64,000 bases of DNA from Streptomyces antarcticus. GTDB taxonomy: Bacteria; Actinomycetota; Actinomycetes; Streptomycetales; Streptomycetaceae. The stretch is from positions 112,282-176,281 of the forward strand of contig NZ_JAPNLM010000018.1 of NCBI RefSeq assembly GCF_026627255.1, written 5' to 3'. A program made the translations under genes and the position numbers. A model generated the notes under the pieces. The model saw only the letters and a list, made by a program, of their open reading frames with translations, was not told the DNA's origin and ran no database searches. Numbering within the stretch: position 1 is the first letter of the stretch; each line of letters opens with the position of its first letter. Below are positions 7,178-15,304 of this stretch, piece by piece.

Positions 7178-8683
7178 ATGCCCCGCACCCGCGCCAGCGC
7201 CTCCCACCTGTTCGTCCCCCGCAAAGCGTCACGCGCCGAGCAGCGTGCCGCCCGCGCAGGTTTCGCCGAGGCCCGCCGCCAGGCCCGCCTCGCCGGAGCC
7301 TCACCGAAGCACCGCGCCGAGGAACACCTCGACCCGGAACTGCGGCCGACCTACCCGCCGTCCGGACGCCCCGGCTCCTCCTCGGCCCGGGGCGGCAAGC
7401 TCAACCTCCCCTCCCACCGCATGACCACCGCCACCGTCAGCGGCGCCTATCCGTTTCTCGCAGAGGGCGGCCTGGGCGCCGAAGGGATCTTCATCGGACG
7501 GGACGTACACGCGGAGGCGGCGTTCTGCTACGACCCGTTCTCGCTGTACAGCAGCGGGCGGATCGAGGGCTTCACGAATCCGAACGCCGTCTTGGCCGGG
7601 ATCATCGGCATGGGCAAGTCCGCGCTGGCCAAGTCGATAGCTACCCGAGCGATTGCCCATGGCTACCGGGTCTATGTTCCCTGCGATCCCAAGGGAGAGT
7701 GGACGGCCGTCGCGCAGGCCCTCGGCGGCTACAGCATCGCGCTGGGACCAGGGCTTCCGGGTCGACTGAACCCGCTTGATGCTCCGGCCCGGCCCGCTTC
7801 GGTGAGCGAGGGCGACTGGTCGACCGAGGTTCGAAAGCGCCGCCTCCTTCTCCTGGCGGGCCTGGCGCGCACCGTGCTGAAGCGCGATCTCCTGCCGATG
7901 GAGCACACCGCCCTGGACCTTGCTCTCGACCTGGTCGTCGCCGAGGCCGACGCCTGTGGCACGGTGCCGCTGCTCGGCGAGATCGCACATGCCCTCGGTT
8001 CGCCCGAGCGCCTCGACCGTGCCCTCGGCGACCAGGTCGGACACATGGGGCCCGCTGCACAGGACCTCGCGCATGCGCTTCGCCGGCTGGTGCACGGCGA
8101 CCTGAGCGGAATGTTCGACGCTCCCTCGACGGTGGCCTTCGACCCGACCACCCCGATGCTGTCCATCGACCTCTCCCGTCTCGGCGGGTCCGGTGACGAC
8201 ACCGCCTTGGTGCTGGCGATGACCTGCGCTTCGGCATGGATGGAATCCGCGCTCGCCGACCCGGACGGGGGCAGGCGCTGGGTGATCTACGACGAGGCGT
8301 GGCGGGTGATGCGGCACGTCGGTCTGCTGGAACGCATGCAGTCGCAGTGGAAGCTCTCTCGCGGACTCGGCATCGCGAACTTGATGGTTATCCACCGCCT
8401 CAGCGACCTGCTCAGCGCAGGCGATGCTGGCTCGCGCGGCCGAGTGCTGGCCGAGGGCCTGTTGGCCGACTGCTCCACCCGCATCATCTACCGCCAGGAA
8501 CCAGACCAGCTCGCTGCTGCGGCTTCCCTGCTCGGCCTGACCGGCGTAGAGACCCAGGCCGTGTCTGCCCTGACCAAGGGCCGGGGCCTGTGGAAGGTCG
8601 CGGGCCGGAGCTTCATCACCCAGCACATCCTGCACCCCGCCGAGCGAGAGCTGTTCGACACCGACGCCCGAATGTCGGCCTAG
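7178..8683 (+). CDS. VirB4/TraE-family conjugation ATPase
   Basis: The 501-aa ATPase would power assembly of the channel and substrate transfer at the inner membrane face. It has a Walker A at residues 144-149 (GMGKSA), a Walker B at 368-375 (WVIYDEAW) and the conserved region SQWKLSRGLGIANLMVIHR typical of VirB4 C-terminal domains. The first 80 residues are basic and disordered. At about 500 residues it is shorter than most VirB4 proteins (600-800) and seems to lack the N-terminal domain, perhaps supplied by the SCO6880-like protein. TGGAGA precedes the ATG. Confidence 0.87.
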   Translation: MPRTRASASHLFVPRKASRAEQRAARAGFAEARRQARLAGASPKHRAEEHLDPELRPTYPPSGRPGSSSARGGKLNLPSHRMTTATVSGAYPFLAEGGLGAEGIFIGRDVHAEAAFCYDPFSLYSSGRIEGFTNPNAVLAGIIGMGKSALAKSIATRAIAHGYRVYVPCDPKGEWTAVAQALGGYSIALGPGLPGRLNPLDAPARPASVSEGDWSTEVRKRRLLLLAGLARTVLKRDLLPMEHTALDLALDLVVAEADACGTVPLLGEIAHALGSPERLDRALGDQVGHMGPAAQDLAHALRRLVHGDLSGMFDAPSTVAFDPTTPMLSIDLSRLGGSGDDTALVLAMTCASAWMESALADPDGGRRWVIYDEAWRVMRHVGLLERMQSQWKLSRGLGIANLMVIHRLSDLLSAGDAGSRGRVLAEGLLADCSTRIIYRQEPDQLAAAASLLGLTGVETQAVSALTKGRGLWKVAGRSFITQHILHPAERELFDTDARMSA

Positions 8684-8716
8684 CTCAACTACCGCACTGA
8701 ACAAGGGAGTTGAGCC

Positions 8717-9187
8717 GTGTCGTTAACCGTACCGCGACCAGACCACCGAGTCCACGGGGGAGGTGCCGCCTCGGGCGCGAGTCCACGCACCATCGCACCG
8801 ACTGGTGGCTGGGTCGACCGCCTTGCTGCCGCCCGTCCCGAGGAGTTCGCCGAGCTGTTCCACGAGGCGCTCACGGACGACTTCGGGGCGGTGGCCCGGC
8901 TGCACCAGATGCTCGAAACCGCCTCGGAATGGTGCCGCGCCCACGGAGCCCGTGGCAGCGCCTCCGAATTGGACGCCCTGACCGACCGCCTAACCGATCT
9001 CGGCGACGAGCTGCACCTCGTGGGGGAGGGCCTGGGCCACGAGATCCACTCCCGCTCGCACCGCGCGGCAGCGGCGGCTCGCATCTCCCCGGCCGTGGCG
9101 GTCAGCGGGCCTTCCGTCGGCCAGCAGACCCAGGCTCCTGCACCCATCCCACCCTCCGCCGTCCGCTCACTGCCGCGCTCGCGGTGA
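8717..9187 (+). CDS. Unknown protein with AAxxRS-type C-terminal tail
   Basis: The 156-aa product, starting at a GTG, has a flexible N-terminus, a helical core (about residues 30-110, GGWVDRLAAARPEEFAELF onward) and a tail from about residue 113 that begins HRAAAAARISP, is rich in Pro/Ala/Gln and ends SLPRSR. This is the first member along the operon of the shared tail family (see findings). No function can be assigned. It follows the VirB4-like ATPase by about 30 bp and is probably in the same transcript. Confidence 0.65.
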   Translation: MSLTVPRPDHRVHGGGAASGASPRTIAPTGGWVDRLAAARPEEFAELFHEALTDDFGAVARLHQMLETASEWCRAHGARGSASELDALTDRLTDLGDELHLVGEGLGHEIHSRSHRAAAAARISPAVAVSGPSVGQQTQAPAPIPPSAVRSLPRSR

Positions 9188-9214
9188 GCAAAGGCACAAG
9201 AACAAGGACCCATC

Positions 9215-9904
9215 GTGCCCGAAATTCCCGCACTCCATGAAGACCAGCCAGCATCGACCGCCGATCACCTGGCGTGGCGGCAGCATGTCCCGGCCCTAGC
9301 TGCTGCCGCCACCGGCATCGGTCAGGCGTCCGACGCCTGGGATGCAGTCTCGGACTCCTTCTGCGGAACCGACAACTGGCCCATCGACGAGAAGGGCTAT
9401 GCGGACGGGAAGGTGAAGCGTGACGCCGAGGCGTGGAGGCACGTTGAGGTCTTCCTCGCCCACGGCCCCGAGGTACTGGCCGGTGTCCGCGCCGCCGCCA
9501 GCGGTGCCGATTACGTCGAGGGGCCGATCAGCGAGGACCTCCGGCGGCTACGCGGCATCGACACCAGCCTGGAACGAGCAGGCCAGATCCGGCACGAGTG
9601 GGACCAGGTCTTGGCGCTCATGGACGCCTCACAACCCGGTTCGCGAGAGATGTACGCGAGCCGGGCGGAGGAAATCCGCAATTCCGAAGGCTGGCACTAC
9701 GCCGACGAGTTGTCATACCAAGGGCCGGCGCTCGCGCGGGCTGGCGACTACTTGGCCAACCGGGTGGACACAGATCAGCCTCCGCAGGCTGAACGTGCCC
9801 AGGTAGCGCTCGCGCGGTCCACACCAGGCAACTGCGGGACTCCCCCTGCTTCGCCTCCTGCACCGCCCGCGTCGAACCCGGCGGCCCCGCGTCGTTCCCG
9901 CTGA
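9215..9904 (+). CDS. Unknown protein with ALARS...RRSR tail
   Basis: The 229-aa, GTG-started product has a helical, acidic core (about residues 15-190) with no recognisable domain. Its tail begins at about residue 197 with VALARSTP, continues as a Pro/Ala-rich linker and ends PAAPRRSR. The core and tail differ sharply in composition, consistent with a folded domain plus an added signal. It lies 27 bp after the previous gene. Function unknown; a T4SS substrate is my working guess, based only on the tail. Confidence 0.65.
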   Translation: MPEIPALHEDQPASTADHLAWRQHVPALAAAATGIGQASDAWDAVSDSFCGTDNWPIDEKGYADGKVKRDAEAWRHVEVFLAHGPEVLAGVRAAASGADYVEGPISEDLRRLRGIDTSLERAGQIRHEWDQVLALMDASQPGSREMYASRAEEIRNSEGWHYADELSYQGPALARAGDYLANRVDTDQPPQAERAQVALARSTPGNCGTPPASPPAPPASNPAAPRRSR

Positions 9905-9919
9905 CGCCTCTAGCACTGA

Positions 9920-9960
9920 TTCTTGGCGGTACCAAACCGGTCATTCGCCGGATCCTCATG
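9920..9960 (+). repeat. Dispersed intergenic motif ending CGGATCCTC
   Basis: GGTACCAAACCGG followed by GCCGGATCCTC resembles the longer repeats at 12591 and 22471, which read CCGGCCGGnCCAAATCG and CGGATCCTC with similar spacing. All three lie between genes of the + strand operon. A regulatory or RNA-processing role is possible. Confidence 0.35.
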
Positions 9961-10039
9961 GAACGCCGCTACCCCCATCGCCCCAGCGCCTGCGGCTCGC
10001 GTCGTCGGCTGCTGGGGCACCCCGCCATGGAGAAGCCTC

Positions 10040-10612
10040 ATGCACCCCGACCAGTCCTCCCTCCGACGGGAGGTCGCCGCCGTAACCGCTCGCACCAGCA
10101 CTCCTCCTCTGCACTCCACTGCCAGCGCCCCGGAACGGGAGCACGGGTACGGGCACCTCACCGCTCCCCTTCGGCAGCGTGGCCTGGAGTGCACCGTCGA
10201 GTACGGCCTCAGCGACTACATCGTCCACGTCGCGCTCCCTGACGGCAGTTCGTTGATCGTCTCGCCACCCCAGGAGCCGTCGACCGACCATCCACCCGGA
10301 CATCCCGAGAGCTGGCTGGTGACCCGCGGGCATCCCAACGACTCCACACTCCACGAAGTGATCTACGACTCGGAGCCAGCCGGTCCCCACGCACGGCACG
10401 GCGGCAGTGTCCCGAAGATGCTCGCCGCCGTCGACGCGCGTCTTGATCAGCTCGACGTCCCTCCACGGCCGGGCTCTGCCTCGCCGCGCGTGACTGCTGC
10501 CCTCGCGCTCTCGCCGACCGCTCAGCGCACGAGCCCAGCACCACTGCCAGCCGCTTCGGCCGTGCGCCCCGCGCTGCCGGCCGCCCGTCCCCCGTCCGTA
10601 CCCGGTCGCTGA
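10040..10612 (+). CDS. Unknown alpha/beta protein with AALALS...VPGR tail
   Basis: The 190-aa product has a domain at about residues 30-140 with alternating strands and helices (LECTVEYGLSDYIVHVALPDG, then LIVSPPQEP). It contains GGSVPKMLAAVDARLDQL, and is followed by a tail from about residue 150 with VTAALALSPTAQ that ends PPSVPGR. GGAGAAG precedes the ATG, which favours this start over an in-frame one 39 codons upstream. The domain resembles other Streptomyces plasmid proteins but I cannot name it. Confidence 0.65.
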   Translation: MHPDQSSLRREVAAVTARTSTPPLHSTASAPEREHGYGHLTAPLRQRGLECTVEYGLSDYIVHVALPDGSSLIVSPPQEPSTDHPPGHPESWLVTRGHPNDSTLHEVIYDSEPAGPHARHGGSVPKMLAAVDARLDQLDVPPRPGSASPRVTAALALSPTAQRTSPAPLPAASAVRPALPAARPPSVPGR

Positions 10613-10709
10613 CCGCTTCCCGCCTTGGAGTGCGCCTTGTCCCGCACCAGCAGAACCATCCCGGCCCTCGACCGCCTCTGCCCCCGAGCTTGCACCGGAT
10701 GGATCAGCA

Positions 10710-11480
10710 ATGCCCACCCACTACGACTCGCTTCCCGACATCGCAATCGGCCGCCACCCCGACTACGGCATCGTCGCTGCGAACCCGAAACAACTCGCTG
10801 CCAGCACATGGATGTTGAAGGGCTTCGACTTTCACCCGGTCCCTGACCAGCCGACGCTATACGCGCTGGCCGACCAGCAGCGTGACGGACAGGGTCGCGC
10901 CACCCGGGCCGTCGCACTGCTACGCAAGGCCGGCTACCAGGTCGACGTGGATGCCGCGTTTGACCCCTCGCTGGCCTCCGGTGGGACTCCCGTCCGTGAC
11001 CGGCCCCCGCGCATAGATCCCGACGTCGCGTTCGCCGAGCATCCGCGGCTCGGCATCGTCGCGGCCACCAGCGACCACTCCTCCGCGCTCGGCGGCCGAC
11101 TGATCCTGGAGGAACACGGCTGGCGGCTGAACCCGAACCTGGATATCTACACGCTGCCCATCACCGCCGACCGAAGCGAGGCCCTGGAGAAGGTCGCCAG
11201 CGCCACGGTGTCGATGCACCGATCCGATCTCCAGGTCGCGGTGCAGCCCCGTCTCGCCCAGGAGGTGAGTGCGCGCCGCCCTCCTGCACCCGCGCCAGCC
11301 GCGCGCCACGAGCGCAGTCAGGGCTTCACCACCCGCAAGTTCCCCGTTAGCGCCGCCGCGCTCGCCGCCAGCCCAGCCCGCGCCGGCCTCCCGGGCAAGG
11401 CGCCGGTTCCCGCTCCCGCCGCGTCCGCTCCGGCGGCCCGGCCGGTCGACCCGCGCATCGCGTTCTCCCGCAATCGCTGA
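10710..11480 (+). CDS. Duplicated-domain accessory protein with tail
   Basis: The 256-aa product contains two copies of one domain of about 70 residues: the first opens DIAIGRHPDYGIVAANPK (near residue 10), the second DVAFAEHPRLGIVAATSD (near residue 105). Each ends with a helix-strand unit containing GFDFHPVPDQPTLYAL or GWRLNPNLDIYTLPI. A related unit occurs in the degenerate relaxase at 12688. The tail begins VSAAALAASPARAG and ends DPRIAFSRNR, which echoes the start of the repeat. The function is unknown; duplicates of this kind are often protein-interaction or DNA-binding modules. Confidence 0.7.
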   Translation: MPTHYDSLPDIAIGRHPDYGIVAANPKQLAASTWMLKGFDFHPVPDQPTLYALADQQRDGQGRATRAVALLRKAGYQVDVDAAFDPSLASGGTPVRDRPPRIDPDVAFAEHPRLGIVAATSDHSSALGGRLILEEHGWRLNPNLDIYTLPITADRSEALEKVASATVSMHRSDLQVAVQPRLAQEVSARRPPAPAPAARHERSQGFTTRKFPVSAAALAASPARAGLPGKAPVPAPAASAPAARPVDPRIAFSRNR

Positions 11481-11506
11481 CCCAACTTCCGTAAGGAGCA
11501 GTTCCC

Positions 11507-12004
11507 ATGGCCGTGAAGACCATCTGGCAGATCACCCACTCCTGCGGGCATCAGGCCGAGCGCGACCTGTCCGACCGGGCAGCCGACCGTCGCGCGGGCT
11601 TCGCCGAATGGCTCGCAAAGCAGGAGTGCACCGACTGCTGGCGGGCCGCCAAGGACGGCGACGAGCAGGACAAGGCCGCCTGGCTGGAGGTCAAGCGGGC
11701 CGAAGAGCAGGCCGAATCCGACGCCTGGTCTCAGCAGTACCGGATGCCTCCTCTGGAGGGGACCGAGCGAGCGGTCGCCTGGGGTGTGCGCTGTCGCCAC
11801 CAGGTCCTCGCCGCTGCCTACACCGCCCTGGTCCTCGAAGGCGAGACCAGCGAGACGGAGTGGGAGGAGATCGAGGAGGCCGCTCGCACCGTCACCCGTG
11901 CCGGGTGGTGGATCGACCAGCGCTCCTCCGAGCCCGACGACCTCTCGGAACTGCTCCAGGCAGCCACCGAAGCCGACCGGCCGACCGAGAACCCCCACTT
12001 CTGA
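11507..12004 (+). CDS. Zinc-ribbon-like protein, unknown
   Basis: The 165-aa product begins KTIWQITHSCGHQAERDL and has CTDCW about 25 residues later, together a probable Cys/His zinc site, followed by two acidic helical segments. It has no tail. AAGGAG precedes the ATG. Proteins with this N-terminal 'CGH ... CxxCW' pattern are common on Streptomyces plasmids, where they remain uncharacterised. Confidence 0.7.
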   Translation: MAVKTIWQITHSCGHQAERDLSDRAADRRAGFAEWLAKQECTDCWRAAKDGDEQDKAAWLEVKRAEEQAESDAWSQQYRMPPLEGTERAVAWGVRCRHQVLAAAYTALVLEGETSETEWEEIEEAARTVTRAGWWIDQRSSEPDDLSELLQAATEADRPTENPHF

Positions 12005-12008
12005 CCGC

Positions 12009-12036
12009 CCGGTGCCTCGCTTCGGCGGGGCACCGG
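12009..12036 (+). terminator. Intergenic hairpin, possible attenuator
   Basis: CCGGTGCC and GGCACCGG form an 8-bp stem, extendable with mismatches, in the 59-bp gap after the zinc-ribbon gene. It may attenuate or process the long operon transcript. Confidence 0.4.
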
Positions 12037-12063
12037 CTCCCCTATCAAGGACCTGGATACCCC

Positions 12064-12573
12064 ATGCCCGAGTACCCCCTGCGCTGCGATGTGCGGCGCA
12101 CCGAGAGCACCACGGACCTCCTCGGCCACCTCCACCGCAGCGAGCCAGGCTTCGCCCCATACCTGCTTACCGCCTGGTCCCCGGAGCTGACCGCCCAGGA
12201 GACCGTCGTCCTGCCGCACCTGGCATCGCTGCTCGATGAACCGGTCGCGCTGCGGAAACCGCGGAGCGGTCACACCGCGTCCCGGCGGCTCACCTGGCAC
12301 TGCGCCATTCGCAACACCACCGACGTGGAACTCGACGACGACGACTGGTTCGAGCTGACGCGCGAGGTTCTCGACGCCACAGGTATTGAGCCGGACGCCG
12401 ATCCGGCGGCCTGCCGATGGGTGGCCATGCGCAACCAGGCCAGCGGGCTCGACATCGTCGCGACCGTCATCCGCCAGGACGGCCGCTGGGCCCGGTTGCA
12501 CAACGACGCCTACTTCGCTCGCGCCGCCTGCGCGAACTTTACCTACGACCACGGCCTCGACGTCCCGGGGTGA
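12064..12573 (+). CDS. Degenerate relaxase-fold protein lacking catalytic histidines
   Basis: The 169-aa product aligns by eye with the relaxase at 31527: TDLLGHLHRSEPGF replaces LLVYLYGPGKRDEH, LTWHCAIRNTTD matches HVWHCSVRTDP, and CRWVAMRNQASGLDIVAT replaces CRWVAVRHADDHIHILAT. The His-x-His metal ligands and the tyrosine of the true relaxase are gone, so nicking is not expected. The fold may bind oriT DNA or a relaxosome partner. It has no tail. A second, longer relative follows at 12688. Confidence 0.6.
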   Translation: MPEYPLRCDVRRTESTTDLLGHLHRSEPGFAPYLLTAWSPELTAQETVVLPHLASLLDEPVALRKPRSGHTASRRLTWHCAIRNTTDVELDDDDWFELTREVLDATGIEPDADPAACRWVAMRNQASGLDIVATVIRQDGRWARLHNDAYFARAACANFTYDHGLDVPG

Positions 12574-12590
12574 GCGGCGTCTACCAGTGA

Positions 12591-12633
12591 TCTCCGGCCG
12601 GGCCAAATCGCGGATTCTGCGGATCCTCTCTCC
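12591..12633 (+). repeat. 42-bp intergenic repeat, copy 1
   Basis: TCTCCGGCCGGGCCAAATCG followed by CGGATTCTGCGGATCCTC matches the copy at 22471-22517 at most positions. The pair flanks about 9.9 kb that includes the MFS/ATP-grasp cargo and the coupling protein. Confidence 0.5.
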
Positions 12634-12687
12634 CTGACAGCCCGAAGACCGGGCTCCTGTTCGCCACTCCCCTTCGAGGTAGACGCC

Positions 12688-13965
12688 GTGATCGCCCACC
12701 TGCAGCGCGCCAGCAACACCGCCGGCCTGCTCTCGTACCTGTACGGGCCGGGCGAACGCGGTAACCACACCAGCCCCCGGCTGATCGCGGGCGACGGCCA
12801 CGGAGCCCCGATCGACCTGCTCGCCGAGTCTGGCTCGCTGCCGTACTTGGCCCGTGCCCTCGACGCCCCCGTCGAACGCCTCGGGGCCCGCGCACCCGAA
12901 CGGCCGGTTTGGATCTGCTCGGTCCGCTCCAACCCTCGCCGACCGGACCTCACCGACTCGCAGTGGGCCACGGTCGCCCGCCGCCTCGTGGCCGTCACCG
13001 GCATCGCCCCAGAAGGCGATCCGGACGCCTGCCGGTGGATCGCCCTGCGCAACCAGCCCCGGCAGGTGCACGTCGTGGCCACCCTCGCTCGTGAGGACGG
13101 CAGCCTCCACAACGCCTACCGCGACGCCTTCCGCCTCCAGACCGAGTGCCACCGCCTCGCCACCGAGCTGGGCCATCTGCCCATCGCTCCGCACCCGACA
13201 ACCCGCGCCCAGGAGACCCACGTGCCTGCCCCCTCCATCACCATCACCGCCGAGCCCAGCGGCAGCGTCTCGGCGAAGGGCGCCAGCGACGACCTTTCCG
13301 CCACGCTCCTCAAGCACGCCGGCTTCCAGCAGATCGAGGACTGGTACGGCCGACGCCATCGCCTTCCCACCACCACCCCGGCCTCTGATCGCGCAGCCAT
13401 CGCCACCCACGCGGCCGAGATGCTCCGCGCCGCCCGCTACGGCGTCGACCTCGACCCCTCCCTTGACACCGCCCGGACGGCCACCCCGGCAAACCCGCTC
13501 GGGCCCTACACCGCCGGAGCGGAACTCCTCCGACTCACCGACCAGATCAGGTCTGCCGAGAACGGTGAGGACCTCCGACGAGCGGTCGACCACCTTCTTC
13601 ATCCCGAACACGGCGCACTGGAGCGTGTCCGCGAAGCGCTGGAGGCGGCGGGCGAGCAGATCACAGACCTCGACGACGAGTCGTACCGGCTCGCCGACCG
13701 GTTCGACGTCGCGGCCGAGTTCGTCAGCGCAGCACGGTCGGAACTCAGCGGCTCAGAAGCCGAGTTGTTTCGTGTCGGCCCTGCGCCGCAGCCCCAGGAC
13801 CAGACGCAGACGCACCCTCCGAGGCTCCCCGACCCCCGAAGCGCAGCTCTCGCCACATCGCCCGCAGCGGCTAAGGCCAAGGTCTCCTCAACCTCCGGTG
13901 CTGGGGCATCGGACGCCAGCGCGGCCGTACGTCCGTCGCAGGCCCCTGGTCCTCGGGCGCGGTGA
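12688..13965 (+). CDS. Relaxase-like protein with one catalytic His left and a tail
   Basis: The 425-aa, GTG-started product keeps the relaxase start (LLSYLYGPGERGNH, with the tyrosines) and the block CRWIALRNQPRQVHVVAT. Only one histidine remains where the 31527 relaxase has DDHIHILAT. Residues about 200-265 carry a unit (LLKHAGFQQIEDWYGRRHR ... ARYGVDLDPSLD) related to the repeats of the 10710 protein, followed by a helical region and a tail with AALATSPAAAKAK ending APGPRAR. It may be a non-nicking DNA-binding partner exported with the DNA. The next gene starts inside its stop codon. Confidence 0.7.
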   Translation: MIAHLQRASNTAGLLSYLYGPGERGNHTSPRLIAGDGHGAPIDLLAESGSLPYLARALDAPVERLGARAPERPVWICSVRSNPRRPDLTDSQWATVARRLVAVTGIAPEGDPDACRWIALRNQPRQVHVVATLAREDGSLHNAYRDAFRLQTECHRLATELGHLPIAPHPTTRAQETHVPAPSITITAEPSGSVSAKGASDDLSATLLKHAGFQQIEDWYGRRHRLPTTTPASDRAAIATHAAEMLRAARYGVDLDPSLDTARTATPANPLGPYTAGAELLRLTDQIRSAENGEDLRRAVDHLLHPEHGALERVREALEAAGEQITDLDDESYRLADRFDVAAEFVSAARSELSGSEAELFRVGPAPQPQDQTQTHPPRLPDPRSAALATSPAAAKAKVSSTSGAGASDASAAVRPSQAPGPRAR

Positions 13966-15233
13966 CCCAGATGATCTCTTCACGCGCTCCCATCGCCGGC
14001 CTGCCGCGCACCTATCTCATGCGGGCCACCGACGCCCTGGCCAGTGCGACGGCCACCTACGCCATCCCGCTCCTGGTCCTGGTCACCACCGGCTCCACTG
14101 CCCTGACCGGTCTTGCGTTCCTTCTCGAATGGGCACCTCGCCTGGCGGCCTTCTCCTTCGCCGGATCGATGGTCGACCGGTGGGGTGCCGGCCGTGTCTT
14201 CCGGCAGTCCAACCTGGTCCGTACCGCTGTGGTCACCCTGGCCGGTGCGGTGCTGCTCGTCCTGCCCGGCGCCGGGACGATGACAACTTGTGTGGTCCTG
14301 GCCTTCGGTGCTGTCTCCGGGCTGCTCGCGGAGGTTTCCTTCGTCGCGATGGAGACTCTTGGTGCTGAGACCAGCCGCCGGTTGGGCAATGCGGCCCACC
14401 GGGTGCAGGCCGCACAGACAGGGATCGACCAGGGCGCGATGCTCGTCGGTCCGCTTCTGGGCGGCCTGCTGCTTCTGGCCAGCCCCGCCCTGCTCCTGAC
14501 CGCGGTCGCGTTGTTGGCCCTGACCGCTGCCGTGACCACATCTGGCGATGTCGGCGCCACGGGTCACAGCCCGGAGCCCAGCAGTCTTCTGACCGGGTGG
14601 GCAACCCTTCGCCGTACCCCAGCACTCGCCTGGTTGGTCGGCGGCCTGGCCGCCTCCAACTTGGCCACCGGCGTCCTGCAGGCCGCCGCCCCGATCACGG
14701 TCATCGACCACTTCCACTACTCCACCGTCGCCGTGGGCTCGGTCTGGAGCGCGGCAGCCGTTGCCTCCCTGATTGCCGTGTGGATCAGTCGTCGTGCGAT
14801 CGATCGCTTCGGCATCTGGCCGGTCGGCGCGGTGACGGCTGCTGTCTCAACCACGGCGTGCCTGGCGACCGCCCTAGCGCCGAGCTTCGCCACGTACACC
14901 GTGGCGGTGGCGGCGGTCATGGCTGGCGAAGGCGCGATGACCGTCGTCCTGCGCACGCTGCGGTCCCGTCTCATCCCGGCGCAGGCGTTCGGCTCCACCC
15001 TGGCGGTGACGATCATCCTGGTGTTGCTGCCGTTGCCGCTGGCCGGAGTCCTGATCGCGCTCGTACCCCCTGCTGGCATTCCGCACCTGCTGCTGGCGTG
15101 CGCTGCTCTTCAGGGCCTGGCGCTGAGCGCATGCTTCGCCGGTCTGCGACGGCACCGCGCCGCCTGCGACCTGCCCCACCCACAGGTCTCTCCGCTCCGC
15201 AAGGAGCCCGCCCCAGCAGCGGATGCCGTGTGA
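13962..15233 (+). CDS. MFS exporter
   Basis: The 423-aa protein has about twelve hydrophobic segments and the MFS loop pattern MVDRWGAGRVF between helices 2 and 3, characteristic of drug or metabolite efflux. The start GTG overlaps the previous stop (GTGA). An ATP-grasp ligase follows after about 70 bp. This ligase-exporter pair is typical of small peptide or amino-acid-conjugate pathways, so the exporter may carry the ligase product. It has no tail and looks like cargo rather than transfer machinery. Confidence 0.85.
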   Translation: MTQMISSRAPIAGLPRTYLMRATDALASATATYAIPLLVLVTTGSTALTGLAFLLEWAPRLAAFSFAGSMVDRWGAGRVFRQSNLVRTAVVTLAGAVLLVLPGAGTMTTCVVLAFGAVSGLLAEVSFVAMETLGAETSRRLGNAAHRVQAAQTGIDQGAMLVGPLLGGLLLLASPALLLTAVALLALTAAVTTSGDVGATGHSPEPSSLLTGWATLRRTPALAWLVGGLAASNLATGVLQAAAPITVIDHFHYSTVAVGSVWSAAAVASLIAVWISRRAIDRFGIWPVGAVTAAVSTTACLATALAPSFATYTVAVAAVMAGEGAMTVVLRTLRSRLIPAQAFGSTLAVTIILVLLPLPLAGVLIALVPPAGIPHLLLACAALQGLALSACFAGLRRHRAACDLPHPQVSPLRKEPAPAADAV

Positions 15234-15304
15234 ACGGTCGCTGAGCGGCCCAGTGCACCTTGCCCTTCCTCCTCATACCCACCACCGCATCACGGAGGCT
15301 CCCC

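Noticed and set aside
11818..13611. 597-aa open frame on the - strand
   Set aside because: It is antisense to the relaxase-like and zinc-ribbon genes, has no start signal and shows the Gly/Val-rich composition typical of shadow frames in GC-rich DNA.
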